DNA of 64,000 nucleotides from Virgibacillus sp. 7505 (GCF_002272135.1 NZ_NPBF01000014.1:17635-81634), one strand, 5' to 3'. Shown: positions 17,816 through 27,256, counted from the first letter of the stretch. Notes: generated from the sequence alone by a model not told the origin. Numbers and translations are program-made.

Positions 17816-18667
17816 GTGCCAGTTTTTATAGCGCCAAAGACTTCCCATAACTTCAAAATAGTTAGGGCGGACGGAACAACCTATGACATGTACGAGATTG
17901 GTTTGCTGGTGAATAAGCTTTTGCTTAGATCACCCGCACCCAATCACGTAAGAGAAGAAGCTGAAGGTAGAAATGGGTTTTGGGATATGGGAACCACCTA
18001 TGGCGGAAGGGTAATCGAAGCTGAACTGAGTATGTTCCCGTCTGATCTTCCTGATTACGCATTGCTTCAGAATGAGATTTTTTTCATGTTCGATAGCAGG
18101 GAACCATTTTACTTGATACGTGATCGGGAACCAGGTAAACGCTGGTTGGTGAAAGTTGATTCGGAATACAGTATGGAGGAACTCGTGCTGCGGGGAGACT
18201 TTTCCCTGACATTTATAAGCCCGTCACCATTCTGCGAATCTATAAATACAACTGAAGATTTACAAAGTTTTGATGTCCCTAATTGGCAGACTGGAATGGG
18301 GTTATCAAGCGAAGATGGAAGTAAGGATTACAGCTTTAAAAGTACAAGTTTCAAACTTTACAATCCAAGCAATGTCATAGTTGATCCGTTGGAACATGAG
18401 CTTGGAATTACAGTTAAAGCTGTTGCTGGTACTTATTTTCAGATTCAAAACGAAACTACAGGAGACGTTTTTCGCTATGAAGGGAAACTTAGTGCTGGTG
18501 ATGTCTTAACATTAAATAGAAGTGAATATGAGCTTAACAAAGCTAATATAATTCGGAGCACTAATAGAGAGTTAATTCGGCTGGCTCCTGGATGGAACAC
18601 ATTCACCGTTACAGGAACATCTTCTATCGAAGAAATTAAATTCCTGTTTCGTTTTTATTATCTGTAG
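17816..18667 (+). CDS. Distal tail protein (Dit)
   Basis: 283 aa. It forms the hub ring at the tail tip that joins tube, Tal and fibres. The N-terminal half fits the siphovirus tail component family (YGGRVIEAELSMFP, FMFDSREPFYLIRDREPGKR, VKVDSEY), and the C-terminal half is a beta domain. Start GTG 17816 follows GAGGTGATCT. Confidence 0.85.
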   Translation: MPVFIAPKTSHNFKIVRADGTTYDMYEIGLLVNKLLLRSPAPNHVREEAEGRNGFWDMGTTYGGRVIEAELSMFPSDLPDYALLQNEIFFMFDSREPFYLIRDREPGKRWLVKVDSEYSMEELVLRGDFSLTFISPSPFCESINTTEDLQSFDVPNWQTGMGLSSEDGSKDYSFKSTSFKLYNPSNVIVDPLEHELGITVKAVAGTYFQIQNETTGDVFRYEGKLSAGDVLTLNRSEYELNKANIIRSTNRELIRLAPGWNTFTVTGTSSIEEIKFLFRFYYL

Positions 18668-18675
18668 GTGATTAT

Positions 18676-21042
18676 ATGAAACGAATAACAGTAAGGGACC
18701 TATATGGCAATGAATATTTTGCACAAGGTACAGTGGATATTACTCAGTCATTGAATGGACAAGAAGAAATTACACTGAACTTTGCTCAAACCACACTTAA
18801 TGAGAAGTGGATTCAAGATATAAGCAATTACTGGCGAGTAATATTTGACAACAAAGAGTATGTGGTTGTCTTAGCCAGCAAGAAGCCAAGAGGAAATAAA
18901 GTGATGCGTAGCATAAAAGCTATTCATCACTTTTTTGTTTCTCTGGCAAATAACTGGATTTACGAAACTCATGATGGTTCTATGACTTTTGAAAAACGCC
19001 TGGAGTTCTTATTTAAGGGAACTTCGCTGAATTATAGTGTTATCGATGGTTTTTATGCAGCAAGTATCGATGGATTTGGCAACAGCAGCAGTCTTGATTT
19101 GTTGTCAAAAGCGTTGGATGCTCACGATGCTGAGATAGAAGTGAGTGGTAACCGCGGCTATTTTAGGGCTCAAACAGGGTCAGATAGTGATTTCCAGATA
19201 AGAAGAAGGCTTAATTTAAAAGATATTTCTATTGAGGAAGATGGTTCTGGTTTCGGTACTTACGGAAAGGGATTCGGAGAAATCCTCAATGAAGAGACTG
19301 GAGAAAGACTAGAAGTTGAGTATCAATCACCTTTAGCAGATATTCCGGGATTCGGTAAAATTCATATTCCGCCTGTCGATGACGAGAAATACACCATAAA
19401 AGAAAATCTTCTAGCAGCTGTAAAAAAACAAGTTGACGAGTCAATATCAGTCTCTATGACTGTGGACATGGTGGATTTAAGAGCACAGGGGTATAAAAAA
19501 GCACCTTATATTGGTGATCGGATCTTTGTTTATGACGAAGTGGTAAAAGTTAACATTGAGACTAGGATTATTGATATAAACACTAAATACAACGAACAAT
19601 TAAAGCCAGTTTCTGTAACTGTCACCTTATCCAATCAAAGTATAAAAGAAGCATTCCGATCACAATTAAACAACACAGTTAAACAATTGAAAGACATTGC
19701 GGAAGGGCGCGGGCAAATCCCTTACTCGGTCTTGCCACCTGCTGCTAAACGTGCAGCAGAAGCTCTTAATAACAGTTTAACTCAATTGGAGTATCCTCCT
19801 AATCTAGGCATAATTGCACGAGATCCAAAAAATGCGAACCGTTATACAATCTTCAATTCCTCCGGTTTGGGGATAACGCGCGATGGTGGTAACACATATG
19901 AACAAGCTATTACACCAGATGGAGTAAACACCGCTTTACTAACAGCTGGAGCAATACTTACGAACAACATCACCATCTTTGGTGGTAATTCAGAAACATA
20001 TGCCTCAATTTACGGAGAAATTATCGAGACCAAAGGCACTTATGACCGCACATGGTTTGGAAGTACAGAAAAGATTGAATCTGAGATTACTATGGGCCGT
20101 GGATATCTAAGGCTAAGTAAGCTAAATGATGAACGCGGTAGGAGAAATCTATACCTGACTAATAATGGTTTAGCGACGTTCATTGGCGGTGCCAGCGAAG
20201 ATGACGGTTTTGGTTCAGGGGTAATTGAATTCTGGTCTTATATGTTCGAAAGTGATAGACGCGGTCTCACATTGTACTCCAATTTAGGGACGGTTGGATT
20301 TAAAACAGAATCACGGGACATTGTTTCGGATTCTTATCGTGACGTTATCATGAAGGCTCAAATCGGGCGAATAATCATGCGCCCTAAAGACTCTAACAGA
20401 ACTGGAGATAATGAGTTCTCCTTTAACGTTAAAGAAAACCCTGACAAATGGGATCAGGATGGAGTGATTCAGTATGGTTCTGAATCTAATGGATATGCCT
20501 CAGCTATTCGAATGTCTAAAGACCCTTCCGACCCGGTTGTTTATATAACGAACGGTAACGGTGACTTTTTCACAGGTGATTTACACGCTAAAGACATAAC
20601 AGCTCATGGAAAATTCTACGGAGATATGGTTGGTTCATTGGTAGCCAGCGCAGATAACTCCTATGCCATGGTCGATGGGAGCTTTCGTGTGACTGACAAG
20701 AGGGGGTATAACAACGGAGATATCAGATATAAGCCTATAACTGCTAGTGAATTCAATTCAGCCTCCAGTAAGTTCTTTAAAAAGAATATCGAAGACGCTC
20801 ATATAGATGCCACAGATCTGATAAGGTCCACACCAGTAAGGAAATATCACATGTTAGACGATGTTGATGAAGTCGATATGAAGAGAATTGGCTTGATAGT
20901 ACAGGAGTCACCTCTGGAAATCGTCAACATGAACAATGGAGAATCGATTGACATATACGCTATGGCTACATTGCTATGGAAATCAAATCAAGAGCTCAAC
21001 GAGCGTATTGCTACGTTGGAAGGGAAAAGGGAGGCTTCATGA
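18676..21042 (+). CDS. Tail-associated protein (Tal) with S74-like C-terminus
   Basis: 788 aa. Residues about 1-330 match the prophage tail/endopeptidase (Tal) hub family. The middle is beta-rich. The last about 95 residues look like an intramolecular chaperone/peptidase S74 domain: SKFFKKNIEDAH near residue 696, then RKYHMLDDVDEVDMKRIGLI and a C-terminal coiled coil. S74 domains trimerise the protein and usually cut themselves off; here the usual Ser-Asp-x-Arg-Leu-Lys motif is degenerate, so cleavage is uncertain. Confidence 0.85.
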   Translation: MKRITVRDLYGNEYFAQGTVDITQSLNGQEEITLNFAQTTLNEKWIQDISNYWRVIFDNKEYVVVLASKKPRGNKVMRSIKAIHHFFVSLANNWIYETHDGSMTFEKRLEFLFKGTSLNYSVIDGFYAASIDGFGNSSSLDLLSKALDAHDAEIEVSGNRGYFRAQTGSDSDFQIRRRLNLKDISIEEDGSGFGTYGKGFGEILNEETGERLEVEYQSPLADIPGFGKIHIPPVDDEKYTIKENLLAAVKKQVDESISVSMTVDMVDLRAQGYKKAPYIGDRIFVYDEVVKVNIETRIIDINTKYNEQLKPVSVTVTLSNQSIKEAFRSQLNNTVKQLKDIAEGRGQIPYSVLPPAAKRAAEALNNSLTQLEYPPNLGIIARDPKNANRYTIFNSSGLGITRDGGNTYEQAITPDGVNTALLTAGAILTNNITIFGGNSETYASIYGEIIETKGTYDRTWFGSTEKIESEITMGRGYLRLSKLNDERGRRNLYLTNNGLATFIGGASEDDGFGSGVIEFWSYMFESDRRGLTLYSNLGTVGFKTESRDIVSDSYRDVIMKAQIGRIIMRPKDSNRTGDNEFSFNVKENPDKWDQDGVIQYGSESNGYASAIRMSKDPSDPVVYITNGNGDFFTGDLHAKDITAHGKFYGDMVGSLVASADNSYAMVDGSFRVTDKRGYNNGDIRYKPITASEFNSASSKFFKKNIEDAHIDATDLIRSTPVRKYHMLDDVDEVDMKRIGLIVQESPLEIVNMNNGESIDIYAMATLLWKSNQELNERIATLEGKREAS

Positions 21043-21272
21043 TGGAAACTAACAGACATGATTTAATCATTCAAAATCTAAGGGCGCAAATTAATGATTA
21101 TGCCGGCCGGCTAGCATCTGTTGGTGCTGATTATGTTTTGGCAAAACAGGAAGCAGAAGAGGCAAAGCAAGAGCTTAGTGATTTGAAGGATTATATCAAG
21201 GAACAGGATGAGGAATTAAAAAAGCTTCGTGAGCAAATAAACGGAAATTCGGAAGAAAAAGAGGTGGAATAG
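21039..21272 (+). CDS. Small coiled-coil tail protein
   Basis: About 77 aa; heptad-like residues (VLAKQEAEEAKQELSDLKDY) predict one long coiled coil. It starts at ATG 21039 or 21042, overlapping the tal stop, after AAAAGGGAGG, and ends directly before the fibre gene. Possibly a fibre adaptor; family not recognised. Confidence 0.7.
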   Translation: MMETNRHDLIIQNLRAQINDYAGRLASVGADYVLAKQEAEEAKQELSDLKDYIKEQDEELKKLREQINGNSEEKEVE

Positions 21273-23348
21273 ATGGCTGATTACACCCAACAAGCCTTGC
21301 AAGGAACGCCTTTACCAAGTGAGTTTAACCGGGACTACAGAGAGCTGCTAAATGCTTATATTAAACTATGGCAGGATGGAAAGATTAGTTTAGATTTGCT
21401 ACACAAAAGGGTTATGGAACTTGCTGACGAATCTAACAAGCTAGCAAACCAGGCGTTGGATAACTCAGGTACAGCGATCGAAACTTCAGAATCAGCAGAA
21501 GCCACTGCTAACTGGATACTGTCTCAATTCAACTCTATTGTTGGAAAGGCGACAGATGGCCCTGCTTCATTGCAGCTGAAATTTGGCGGTTATACCGGAA
21601 CGGAATACGAATCACCACAGGAAAGAATGCAAAAAGAACTAGTGCAAAGAGGGAAGCCACCGGCATCCGGCGATTTGAACGACTACCAAGACTTGAATAC
21701 TTTCTTCACCTTCGATACCGGAAAAGGGGCGATGAAAAACACGCCGTTAGGAAACCTAGCTCAAGGTAGCGCACAAGTTTTCCTGGTTCAAAACTTCGGT
21801 TTTTCTAACGTGAGAATTGAACAAAGGTTCACGGTAATATACACACATTCACAATGGGCAGAATATAGAAGGATTAAAACTGAAAATACCTGGGGCGAAT
21901 GGTATCAGATTGCGACAACAAACAAGGCACAAATGCATAAAGTTACATCAGATAACGGACAAGCTATGTCAGTTTCATATCAAGACTTGAATAAAATTGT
22001 GTTGACTGGAAATTATCGCGGCGTGGATATGGTAAATGCGCCTTCAAAAGGTTGGTACTTTGTTGAAATATTAAATCAAGGTACTAGTGAATGCCTTCAA
22101 ATAGCAACGAATTTCGGAACAAAACGCCGGTATATTCGTTACAGTGATTCAGTCGGAACATTTAACGCTTGGGAAGAAATTGCTTATGTGAAAACCATAC
22201 AACAAATGCTTGATGATCAGGTAAAGGCATACGGTCTAGGGTCCAATCCTACAAATACTCTTTCAGCTGGAACAGATTTAAATACAAAAACGGATTCGGG
22301 ATTCTACCGTTTGAATGGTGATTCCTTCGTCAATCAGCCAGCTTCAGTCGGCTATTCTCAAATGTTGGTGATTCGTGGCGGTGGCGATACCGTAACACAA
22401 GTTATATTCAAATATAATGAACAGATTATATGGGTAAGATCAGGTAATCCATTGAATGCAAGTGGTGGTAAATGGTTCCCGTGGTACAAGATCGCAAGCC
22501 TAGACGAAGTTACTAATTACGGTTTGGGAGTTGCAGCTGCTTCTGGTGTCGATTGGAACACATTGACGAAGTCTGGATTCTATGCTGGTTCGACTAACGG
22601 ACCGACTTCAAGTGTTTATATCGGGATTCATGTTCAGCATGGTTCAGCTTATGCATATCAGATAGCCGGAAGAAATGGCGCTCACTACTTCAGAACGAAC
22701 GAGAATGGCACATGGTCAGCGTGGCAATCAATCGGAAAAGATTTATCTCCGCAAGGTCTAGGGGTTGCTGCCACAACTACGGTGACAGATTTGAATGAGC
22801 TAACTCTTTCCGGTTGGTATACGTTTAATTCTTCAACAGCAAATGCCCCTTCGATAGTTGGGGGCGGGATTGTGGAACATATACCATACAGCAATAACGC
22901 CTACGCAATACAGACCGCGCGCCTTGTGAATAAGCGCGTGCAATGGATGCGTATTAAAAATAATGGTGTTTGGGGAGATTGGTTGCAAACAGCCGGTTCG
23001 GTAGTGGATGCCCTATGGGAAAATCTCACGCCACGCGGTGGTTCTTCAGCCTATGACACAGCAAACCCGCCACAGGTATTACGATTGGGCGATATGGTTT
23101 ATCTTCGCGGAGCATTAAAAGGAATAACAGGGAGACAATTTATCGCGCTCACACTTCCTGGGCATTGCCGTCCGTCGAAACTATATGCAGATCAATCCAA
23201 CATTTCCATAGGTGCAAACTATGTCGCGCGTTTTGCTAGATGGTCAATTGCGACAAATGGTGATGTCACTATGGAATATACGTCTGATAACAGTTTTGAT
23301 GCTGCTTGGTGGAGCCTGGATGGTATCAGCTTCCCAATCACTGCATAA
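21273..23348 (+). CDS. Tail fibre / receptor-binding protein with knob repeats
   Basis: 691 aa. The N-terminal about 110 residues are helical and should attach to the tail tip. Five repeats of about 75-100 residues follow, starting near 127, 231, 327, 423 and 500. Each has a Leu-Asn/aromatic opening (DLNTKTDSGFYRL, DWNTLTKSGFYAG, DLNELTLSGWYTF) and ends in W-x-x-W/Y-x-x-I/A, like pyocin-knob domains. Residues about 575-691 form a beta tip. The protein probably sets host range. Confidence 0.85.
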   Translation: MADYTQQALQGTPLPSEFNRDYRELLNAYIKLWQDGKISLDLLHKRVMELADESNKLANQALDNSGTAIETSESAEATANWILSQFNSIVGKATDGPASLQLKFGGYTGTEYESPQERMQKELVQRGKPPASGDLNDYQDLNTFFTFDTGKGAMKNTPLGNLAQGSAQVFLVQNFGFSNVRIEQRFTVIYTHSQWAEYRRIKTENTWGEWYQIATTNKAQMHKVTSDNGQAMSVSYQDLNKIVLTGNYRGVDMVNAPSKGWYFVEILNQGTSECLQIATNFGTKRRYIRYSDSVGTFNAWEEIAYVKTIQQMLDDQVKAYGLGSNPTNTLSAGTDLNTKTDSGFYRLNGDSFVNQPASVGYSQMLVIRGGGDTVTQVIFKYNEQIIWVRSGNPLNASGGKWFPWYKIASLDEVTNYGLGVAAASGVDWNTLTKSGFYAGSTNGPTSSVYIGIHVQHGSAYAYQIAGRNGAHYFRTNENGTWSAWQSIGKDLSPQGLGVAATTTVTDLNELTLSGWYTFNSSTANAPSIVGGGIVEHIPYSNNAYAIQTARLVNKRVQWMRIKNNGVWGDWLQTAGSVVDALWENLTPRGGSSAYDTANPPQVLRLGDMVYLRGALKGITGRQFIALTLPGHCRPSKLYADQSNISIGANYVARFARWSIATNGDVTMEYTSDNSFDAAWWSLDGISFPITA

Positions 23349-23360
23349 GGAGGAAATAAG

Positions 23361-23729
23361 ATGGCAGATATAAAAACAGCTTACTTCATTGATCCAGACA
23401 CGTTGCTTCACACATATGATTATGTTCAAGTATCAGCTGATGCGAAAGGAAAGTTTATTCTTCCTGAAAATGCTACATGGGTTGAGCCTAAAAAAGGTGA
23501 AAATGAATTTTACATTCATGCGCGATGGAATCCAGATTTGCAGAATTGGGAAGAGGGTGGGGTTGCAGTAGAGCCTGCACCGTCTGCACCAGCTTTCGAA
23601 GGTGTAACCAAAGAACAATATCTTGCTCTAGTAAAGCAAAATATTGATCTAACAAAGAAATTCGCTACAATGCAAGCAACTCTTAGTAAGGTATTACTTG
23701 CTCAGGCGGAAGCCACAAAAACCCAATAG
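23361..23729 (+). CDS. Tail fibre-associated protein, unknown
   Basis: 122 aa: a beta N-terminus (YFIDPDTLLHTYDYVQVS), a Pro linker, then a helical C-terminus. Proteins of this layout follow fibre genes in many Bacillus phages and may aid fibre assembly or attachment. GGAGG precedes ATG 23361. Confidence 0.65.
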   Translation: MADIKTAYFIDPDTLLHTYDYVQVSADAKGKFILPENATWVEPKKGENEFYIHARWNPDLQNWEEGGVAVEPAPSAPAFEGVTKEQYLALVKQNIDLTKKFATMQATLSKVLLAQAEATKTQ

Positions 23730-23768
23730 GGATCTGATTGAACGAAGAATTTAAGGAGGGGAATAGAA

Positions 23769-24263
23769 ATGGCAAAGTATGAGGAATGGGAATTTCACAT
23801 TAACGATGTAGATGCTTTTATCTGGTGGTACAAGGATGACAAAGTTCCTTCCATTGAGGATTTGCGTTTATTTTATGAAGTCTCATTTTTAACTGATCAG
23901 AATGTGGTTGATGGAGTGTATTATACTTTCTTGACGGCAGAAGAGTACAAGTACATCACAGGGAAAGATTACGAAGGACCAGCGCCAATAGAGCCACGTC
24001 CGTTGCCACAGCCAGCACCACCTGTAACAGATTGGGAAGGTCCACTTGTCCAACCAAGTCCTGATGATGCGCCAGAAGGGGTAGAGACACCAGAAGAAAC
24101 AGAAACTCCGATTGACAATGAACCAATTCCAGAAGAACCCGAACGCGATCCTGCAGAAGAAGTAAACGATAATCCGTATAATCCAGAACCGGTTGAGGAA
24201 GAAGCAGCCGAAGAACCACAATCTACAAATGAAGAAGAAACATCCACCACCCAGAACGGATAA
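23769..24263 (+). CDS. Pro/Glu-rich phage protein, unknown
   Basis: 164 aa. Residues 1-75 are a compact aromatic domain (WEFHINDVDAFIWWYKDD); the rest is a disordered, strongly acidic Pro-Glu tail. AAGGAGGGG precedes ATG 23769. Placed in the tail-tip block; no family recognised. Confidence 0.7.
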   Translation: MAKYEEWEFHINDVDAFIWWYKDDKVPSIEDLRLFYEVSFLTDQNVVDGVYYTFLTAEEYKYITGKDYEGPAPIEPRPLPQPAPPVTDWEGPLVQPSPDDAPEGVETPEETETPIDNEPIPEEPERDPAEEVNDNPYNPEPVEEEAAEEPQSTNEEETSTTQNG

Positions 24264-24275
24264 GGTGGTTTTTTA
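24244..24275 (+). terminator. Terminator at end of tail genes
   Basis: ACCACC/GGTGGT stem spanning the stop codon, followed by TTTTTATT. Confidence 0.75.
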
Positions 24276-24332
24276 TTGCAGGAATATACTCCCATTCTGT
24301 CGAATATAGTCGGAAAGGGAGGAATGTTAGTT

Positions 24333-24713
24333 ATGTGGATGAAAAATTACGTTAGAGCTTTAAACGAGACTTATTTCAACAAGAGTGAACTTAATCTTAT
24401 TGCCGAAGATTTTAAGAGGGATATAGATGGAGCTTTTCAAAACTACGGTGATGGAGAATCCAGCTTTTATTCCTCAAAAGATCTTTACTGGGAATTTCCT
24501 AATTGCGCTATAAAGTTAGATATATCCGGAAATAAATTGACTTTCACGAAGTCAGAAAAAGAAAATGCTGTTCTGGTTTTGGGGATGGTTGAAGTGACTT
24601 CAAAAATTGATAGATACCATCTCACATCCATGGAGAGTTTCGATGTCACATATGATTATAACGATCTTGATGACGTATATTACGAAGCTATGAAAATTTT
24701 ACTTATAAATTAA
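24333..24713 (+). CDS. Unknown phage accessory protein
   Basis: About 126 aa (MWMKNYVRALNETYF...), soluble alpha-beta. ATG 24333 is preferred because GGGAGG lies about 10 nt upstream; the in-frame ATG at 24324 is too close to that site. It follows the tail-block terminator. No family recognised. Confidence 0.6.
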   Translation: MWMKNYVRALNETYFNKSELNLIAEDFKRDIDGAFQNYGDGESSFYSSKDLYWEFPNCAIKLDISGNKLTFTKSEKENAVLVLGMVEVTSKIDRYHLTSMESFDVTYDYNDLDDVYYEAMKILLIN

Positions 24714-24770
24714 ATCACCAGGTGGGAATGTTCTTATCAGCTACTACAGACCGAATAAGGAGGTGAGTAA

Positions 24771-24911
24771 GTGGGCTTTAATTATGGTACAAGACATCTT
24801 CCAAAACAGACGCAAGAAATTATTAAAAAGCGAGAAGAGAATGACAAGATTTTAAAAGAGGAAGCCGAAAAGAAAAAAGAACAAGAACAAGAACAAAAAC
24901 AAAAAGATTAA
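24771..24911 (+). CDS. Small Lys/Glu/Gln-rich phage peptide
   Basis: 46 aa, GTG start with AAGGAGGTGAG upstream; MGFNYGTRHLPKQTQEIIKK then a charged helix. Followed at once by a strong terminator, which supports a real gene. Function unknown. Confidence 0.6.
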   Translation: MGFNYGTRHLPKQTQEIIKKREENDKILKEEAEKKKEQEQEQKQKD

Positions 24912-24915
24912 ATTA

Positions 24916-24946
24916 TAAAAAGCATCCCAAATGGGGTGCTTTTTCT
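24916..24946 (+). terminator. Terminator
   Basis: AAGCATCCC/GGGGTGCTT stem, AAAT loop, followed by TTTCTTTT. Confidence 0.85.
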
Positions 24947-25029
24947 TTTGAAAATGGAAAGATTATGAACTGAGGGGAAGTAGATAATATGAAAGGATAG
25001 ATGTGACGTAGCATATCGGTAATTACAAG

Positions 25030-25085
25030 TAGAAATGTAAATTTCTAGTCTTAACATTTGTTTTACATCGCCGATATTTATATCG
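25030..25085. promoter_or_regulatory. Two inverted repeats upstream of a membrane gene
   Basis: TAGAAAT-gtaa-ATTTCTA at 25030-25047 and CGATAT-tt-ATATCG at 25072-25085, the second ending just before the ribosome site. They could be operator sites or RNA hairpins; no clear -35/-10 pair is seen. Confidence 0.4.
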
Positions 25086-25098
25086 AGGTGATAAAAAA

Positions 25099-25641
25099 GT
25101 GAGTAGGAATTTCAAGAATTCAAAAGTAGTGGTGTCCTATCTTTACAAAAAATATGGCAAATTACACGGCCAAACAATAGAAGATGAAATTTATATTATC
25201 GAGAATATAAAAAGAGACCATACTCAAGAAGAATTAAAAATGATGAAGCGTAGATTAAATGGATCTCTAGATGTTATCAAGGAAAGTAACGCATTATTCT
25301 ATTTGCCAATTACAATAATGTTAAGCTTTCTTACTGTAATGAGTACAATTATAATTACTATGATAAATTCCAACACAAACTATGCAGGAAAAGCTGTTGA
25401 CCTTTATAAAGACGAGATAACCAAGGAAGAATTTATGTCGATGTATGATTATTCGTCCCTATTCGACTTAGTTATGAGTAATATTTCAATAGCTTTTTTT
25501 ACTATGATTTTATTTTGGGCGGTAGTAACCATTTACTTTATCGCAAGATTTAGAAACAGAAAAAATGCTTTAATATTAATAGAAGAATCTATAGATCTAA
25601 GTTCTGAAGAAAAACATACAAACACACTAGAAGCGCCTTAA
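25099..25641 (+). CDS. Two-helix membrane protein, unknown (accessory)
   Basis: 180 aa. A charged cytoplasmic N-terminus (about 70 residues) precedes a membrane helix (FYLPITIMLSFLTVMSTIII), a loop of about 45 residues, a second helix (IAFFTMILFWAVVTIYFIA) and a charged tail. GTG 25099 follows GAGGTGATAA. Its own terminator and upstream inverted repeats suggest a separately expressed lysogeny or exclusion gene; this is inference. Confidence 0.7.
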   Translation: MSRNFKNSKVVVSYLYKKYGKLHGQTIEDEIYIIENIKRDHTQEELKMMKRRLNGSLDVIKESNALFYLPITIMLSFLTVMSTIIITMINSNTNYAGKAVDLYKDEITKEEFMSMYDYSSLFDLVMSNISIAFFTMILFWAVVTIYFIARFRNRKNALILIEESIDLSSEEKHTNTLEAP

Positions 25642-25663
25642 TCATAGGGTGCTTTTTTATTTG
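25631..25663 (+). terminator. Terminator
   Basis: AAGCGCC/GGGTGCTT stem (with G-U pairs), followed by TTTTTATTT. Confidence 0.65.
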
Positions 25664-25698
25664 AAAGGGGGTCGAGAAAAGAGATGGAGGAGGAAATT

Positions 25699-26013
25699 AT
25701 GTGGCAGGATCACGAGAATCGTATATCGAAGCTTGAGCAAAACCAAGAAGTATTAATGACAAAAGTTGACGACCTGTCTGGTGCGGTTGAAAAGGGTAAC
25801 ACAAAAACAGAACAGGACAACAAGATTTTACGTGATCAAAACAACTTACTGTTGGAAAAAGTGATTGAAATAAACACCCGCTCACAAGATCGTAAACATG
25901 AACTGAAACTATTAGACAAACAGAACTGGTGGAAATTGATCTTAGGTATCGGTGGGAGCGTCGGAGCCTTTTATTCTATAGTCCAGATGATACTGGAGCA
26001 TATTGCAAAGTAG
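25699..26013 (+). CDS. xhlA: XhlA-type lysis accessory protein
   Basis: About 104 aa: a coiled coil (ISKLEQNQEVLMTKVDDL) and one C-terminal membrane helix (LILGIGGSVGAFYSIVQMI), the layout of PBSX XhlA/hemolysin XhlA. It helps holin and endolysin lyse the host. ATG 25699 is chosen because AGGAGG sits 5 nt upstream; ATG 25684 would place that site inside the gene. Confidence 0.8.
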   Translation: MWQDHENRISKLEQNQEVLMTKVDDLSGAVEKGNTKTEQDNKILRDQNNLLLEKVIEINTRSQDRKHELKLLDKQNWWKLILGIGGSVGAFYSIVQMILEHIAK

Positions 26014-26048
26014 TGCCTATCGGGTCTAGCCGGTGGGCTTTTATTATG
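26012..26048 (+). terminator. Weak terminator/hairpin inside lysis cassette
   Basis: GCCTATCGG/CCGGTGGGC stem with G-U pairs, followed by TTTTATTA; probably leaky, since holin and endolysin follow. Confidence 0.5.
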
Positions 26049-26070
26049 TACAAAAAGGGAGAGATTTGTT

Positions 26071-26334
26071 TTGGGAATTAATTGGAAAGTACGTCTTAAG
26101 AATCCAGCGTTTTATCTTGCAATAGTACCAGCATTGTTGCTTGTTGCTCAGATTGTTTTGAATTGGATTGGTGTGGAACTGGCTGCTGATGTTATCGAAG
26201 CAGAAGCGACCAAATTTATTAATGCTGTATTCGTTGTCTTAGCATTGCTAGGTATAGTTGCAGATCCGACGACTAAAGGCGTGTCGGACAGTGAACGAGC
26301 CAAAACCTATAAAAAACCAAGGAGTGATATTTAA
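26071..26334 (+). CDS. Phage holin (phi LC3 type)
   Basis: 87 aa with two membrane helices (AIVPALLLVAQIVLNWIGV and FINAVFVVLALLGIV) and a charged C-terminus with ADPTTKGVSDS, typical of phi-LC3-type holins. It forms the membrane lesion that lets the endolysin out. TTG start at 26071; its last base is the first of the endolysin ATG. Confidence 0.9.
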   Translation: MGINWKVRLKNPAFYLAIVPALLLVAQIVLNWIGVELAADVIEAEATKFINAVFVVLALLGIVADPTTKGVSDSERAKTYKKPRSDI

Positions 26335-27254
26335 TGGGAAGAGTATCACTAGATACGTTGCTGCAGCGTTCTGAGAAGAACATGGGTAGCGGCATGAATG
26401 CAATCGTAAAGAAGAGTGCACTGGAAGTTATCCGGAGGGCATACAAGGAAGGAATCAATGCTCAGATTTCACATGGTATGCGGACATACGCGCAACAAGA
26501 TGCCCTGTATGCTCAAGGGCGTACAAAACCAGGTAGTAAAGTCACTAATGCCCGCGGCGGATATTCAAACCACAATTTCGGTCTTGCTGTAGATTATTTC
26601 TTAACGTCTGAAGACGGTACAAAAGCAATATGGAGTGTCAATTCTGATTGGAACCGTGTGGCCGCAATTGCGAAAAGTCTAGGTTTTTCTTGGGGTGGCG
26701 ATTGGACTAGCTTCAAAGATTATCCTCACCTCGAAATGTCAGGTGGTTTATCAACTGCGCAACTACGTGCAGGCAAGAAGCCGAGCCTAACTGATCGTAC
26801 TGGTACAAAGACAGCTGTACCCAGTAAGACTAGCAGCAAGCCAGCAGCATCTTCATCAGGAGGTTCTTCCTACATTAAGGAGGCACAAAAGTACGCCAAC
26901 AGCCGGGACTATCCTACAAAAGCTAAGTTTACCAAGCTTACTGTGGATGGTTATAAAGGTCCGAAAACGATGAATGCTTTGTTGAGGATTTATCAGTATT
27001 ATGGAAAGGTAACGATCGATGGTATCTTCGGTCCTAAGAGTAAGGCTGCTGGATCCATTCAGAGTCGTAAAAAGCATACTCCAGGCTGGACAAGGCTTAT
27101 ACAAAGTCTGTTGAACGTCCATGGATACAAGTTAGCTGTAGATGGTATCTTTGGTACCGGAACAGAAGCAGCACTTAAATCCTTCCAGAAGAGCAAAGAA
27201 ATTGCTTCCGACGGTGCGGCAGGATCTAACACATACGAGAAGTTCTTTAAGTAA
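26334..27254 (+). CDS. Endolysin, L-Ala-D-Glu peptidase (M15)
   Basis: 306 aa. Residues about 1-150 are a peptidase M15 (Ply500/CwlK) domain with zinc and catalytic motifs SNHNFGLAVDYF and YPHLEM; it cuts the peptidoglycan stem peptide. After a Ser/Lys linker, two peptidoglycan-binding-like repeats follow (VTIDGIFGPKSK and LAVDGIFGTGTE). No signal peptide, as expected for holin-dependent export. Confidence 0.93.
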   Translation: MGRVSLDTLLQRSEKNMGSGMNAIVKKSALEVIRRAYKEGINAQISHGMRTYAQQDALYAQGRTKPGSKVTNARGGYSNHNFGLAVDYFLTSEDGTKAIWSVNSDWNRVAAIAKSLGFSWGGDWTSFKDYPHLEMSGGLSTAQLRAGKKPSLTDRTGTKTAVPSKTSSKPAASSSGGSSYIKEAQKYANSRDYPTKAKFTKLTVDGYKGPKTMNALLRIYQYYGKVTIDGIFGPKSKAAGSIQSRKKHTPGWTRLIQSLLNVHGYKLAVDGIFGTGTEAALKSFQKSKEIASDGAAGSNTYEKFFK

Positions 27255-27256
27255 AA

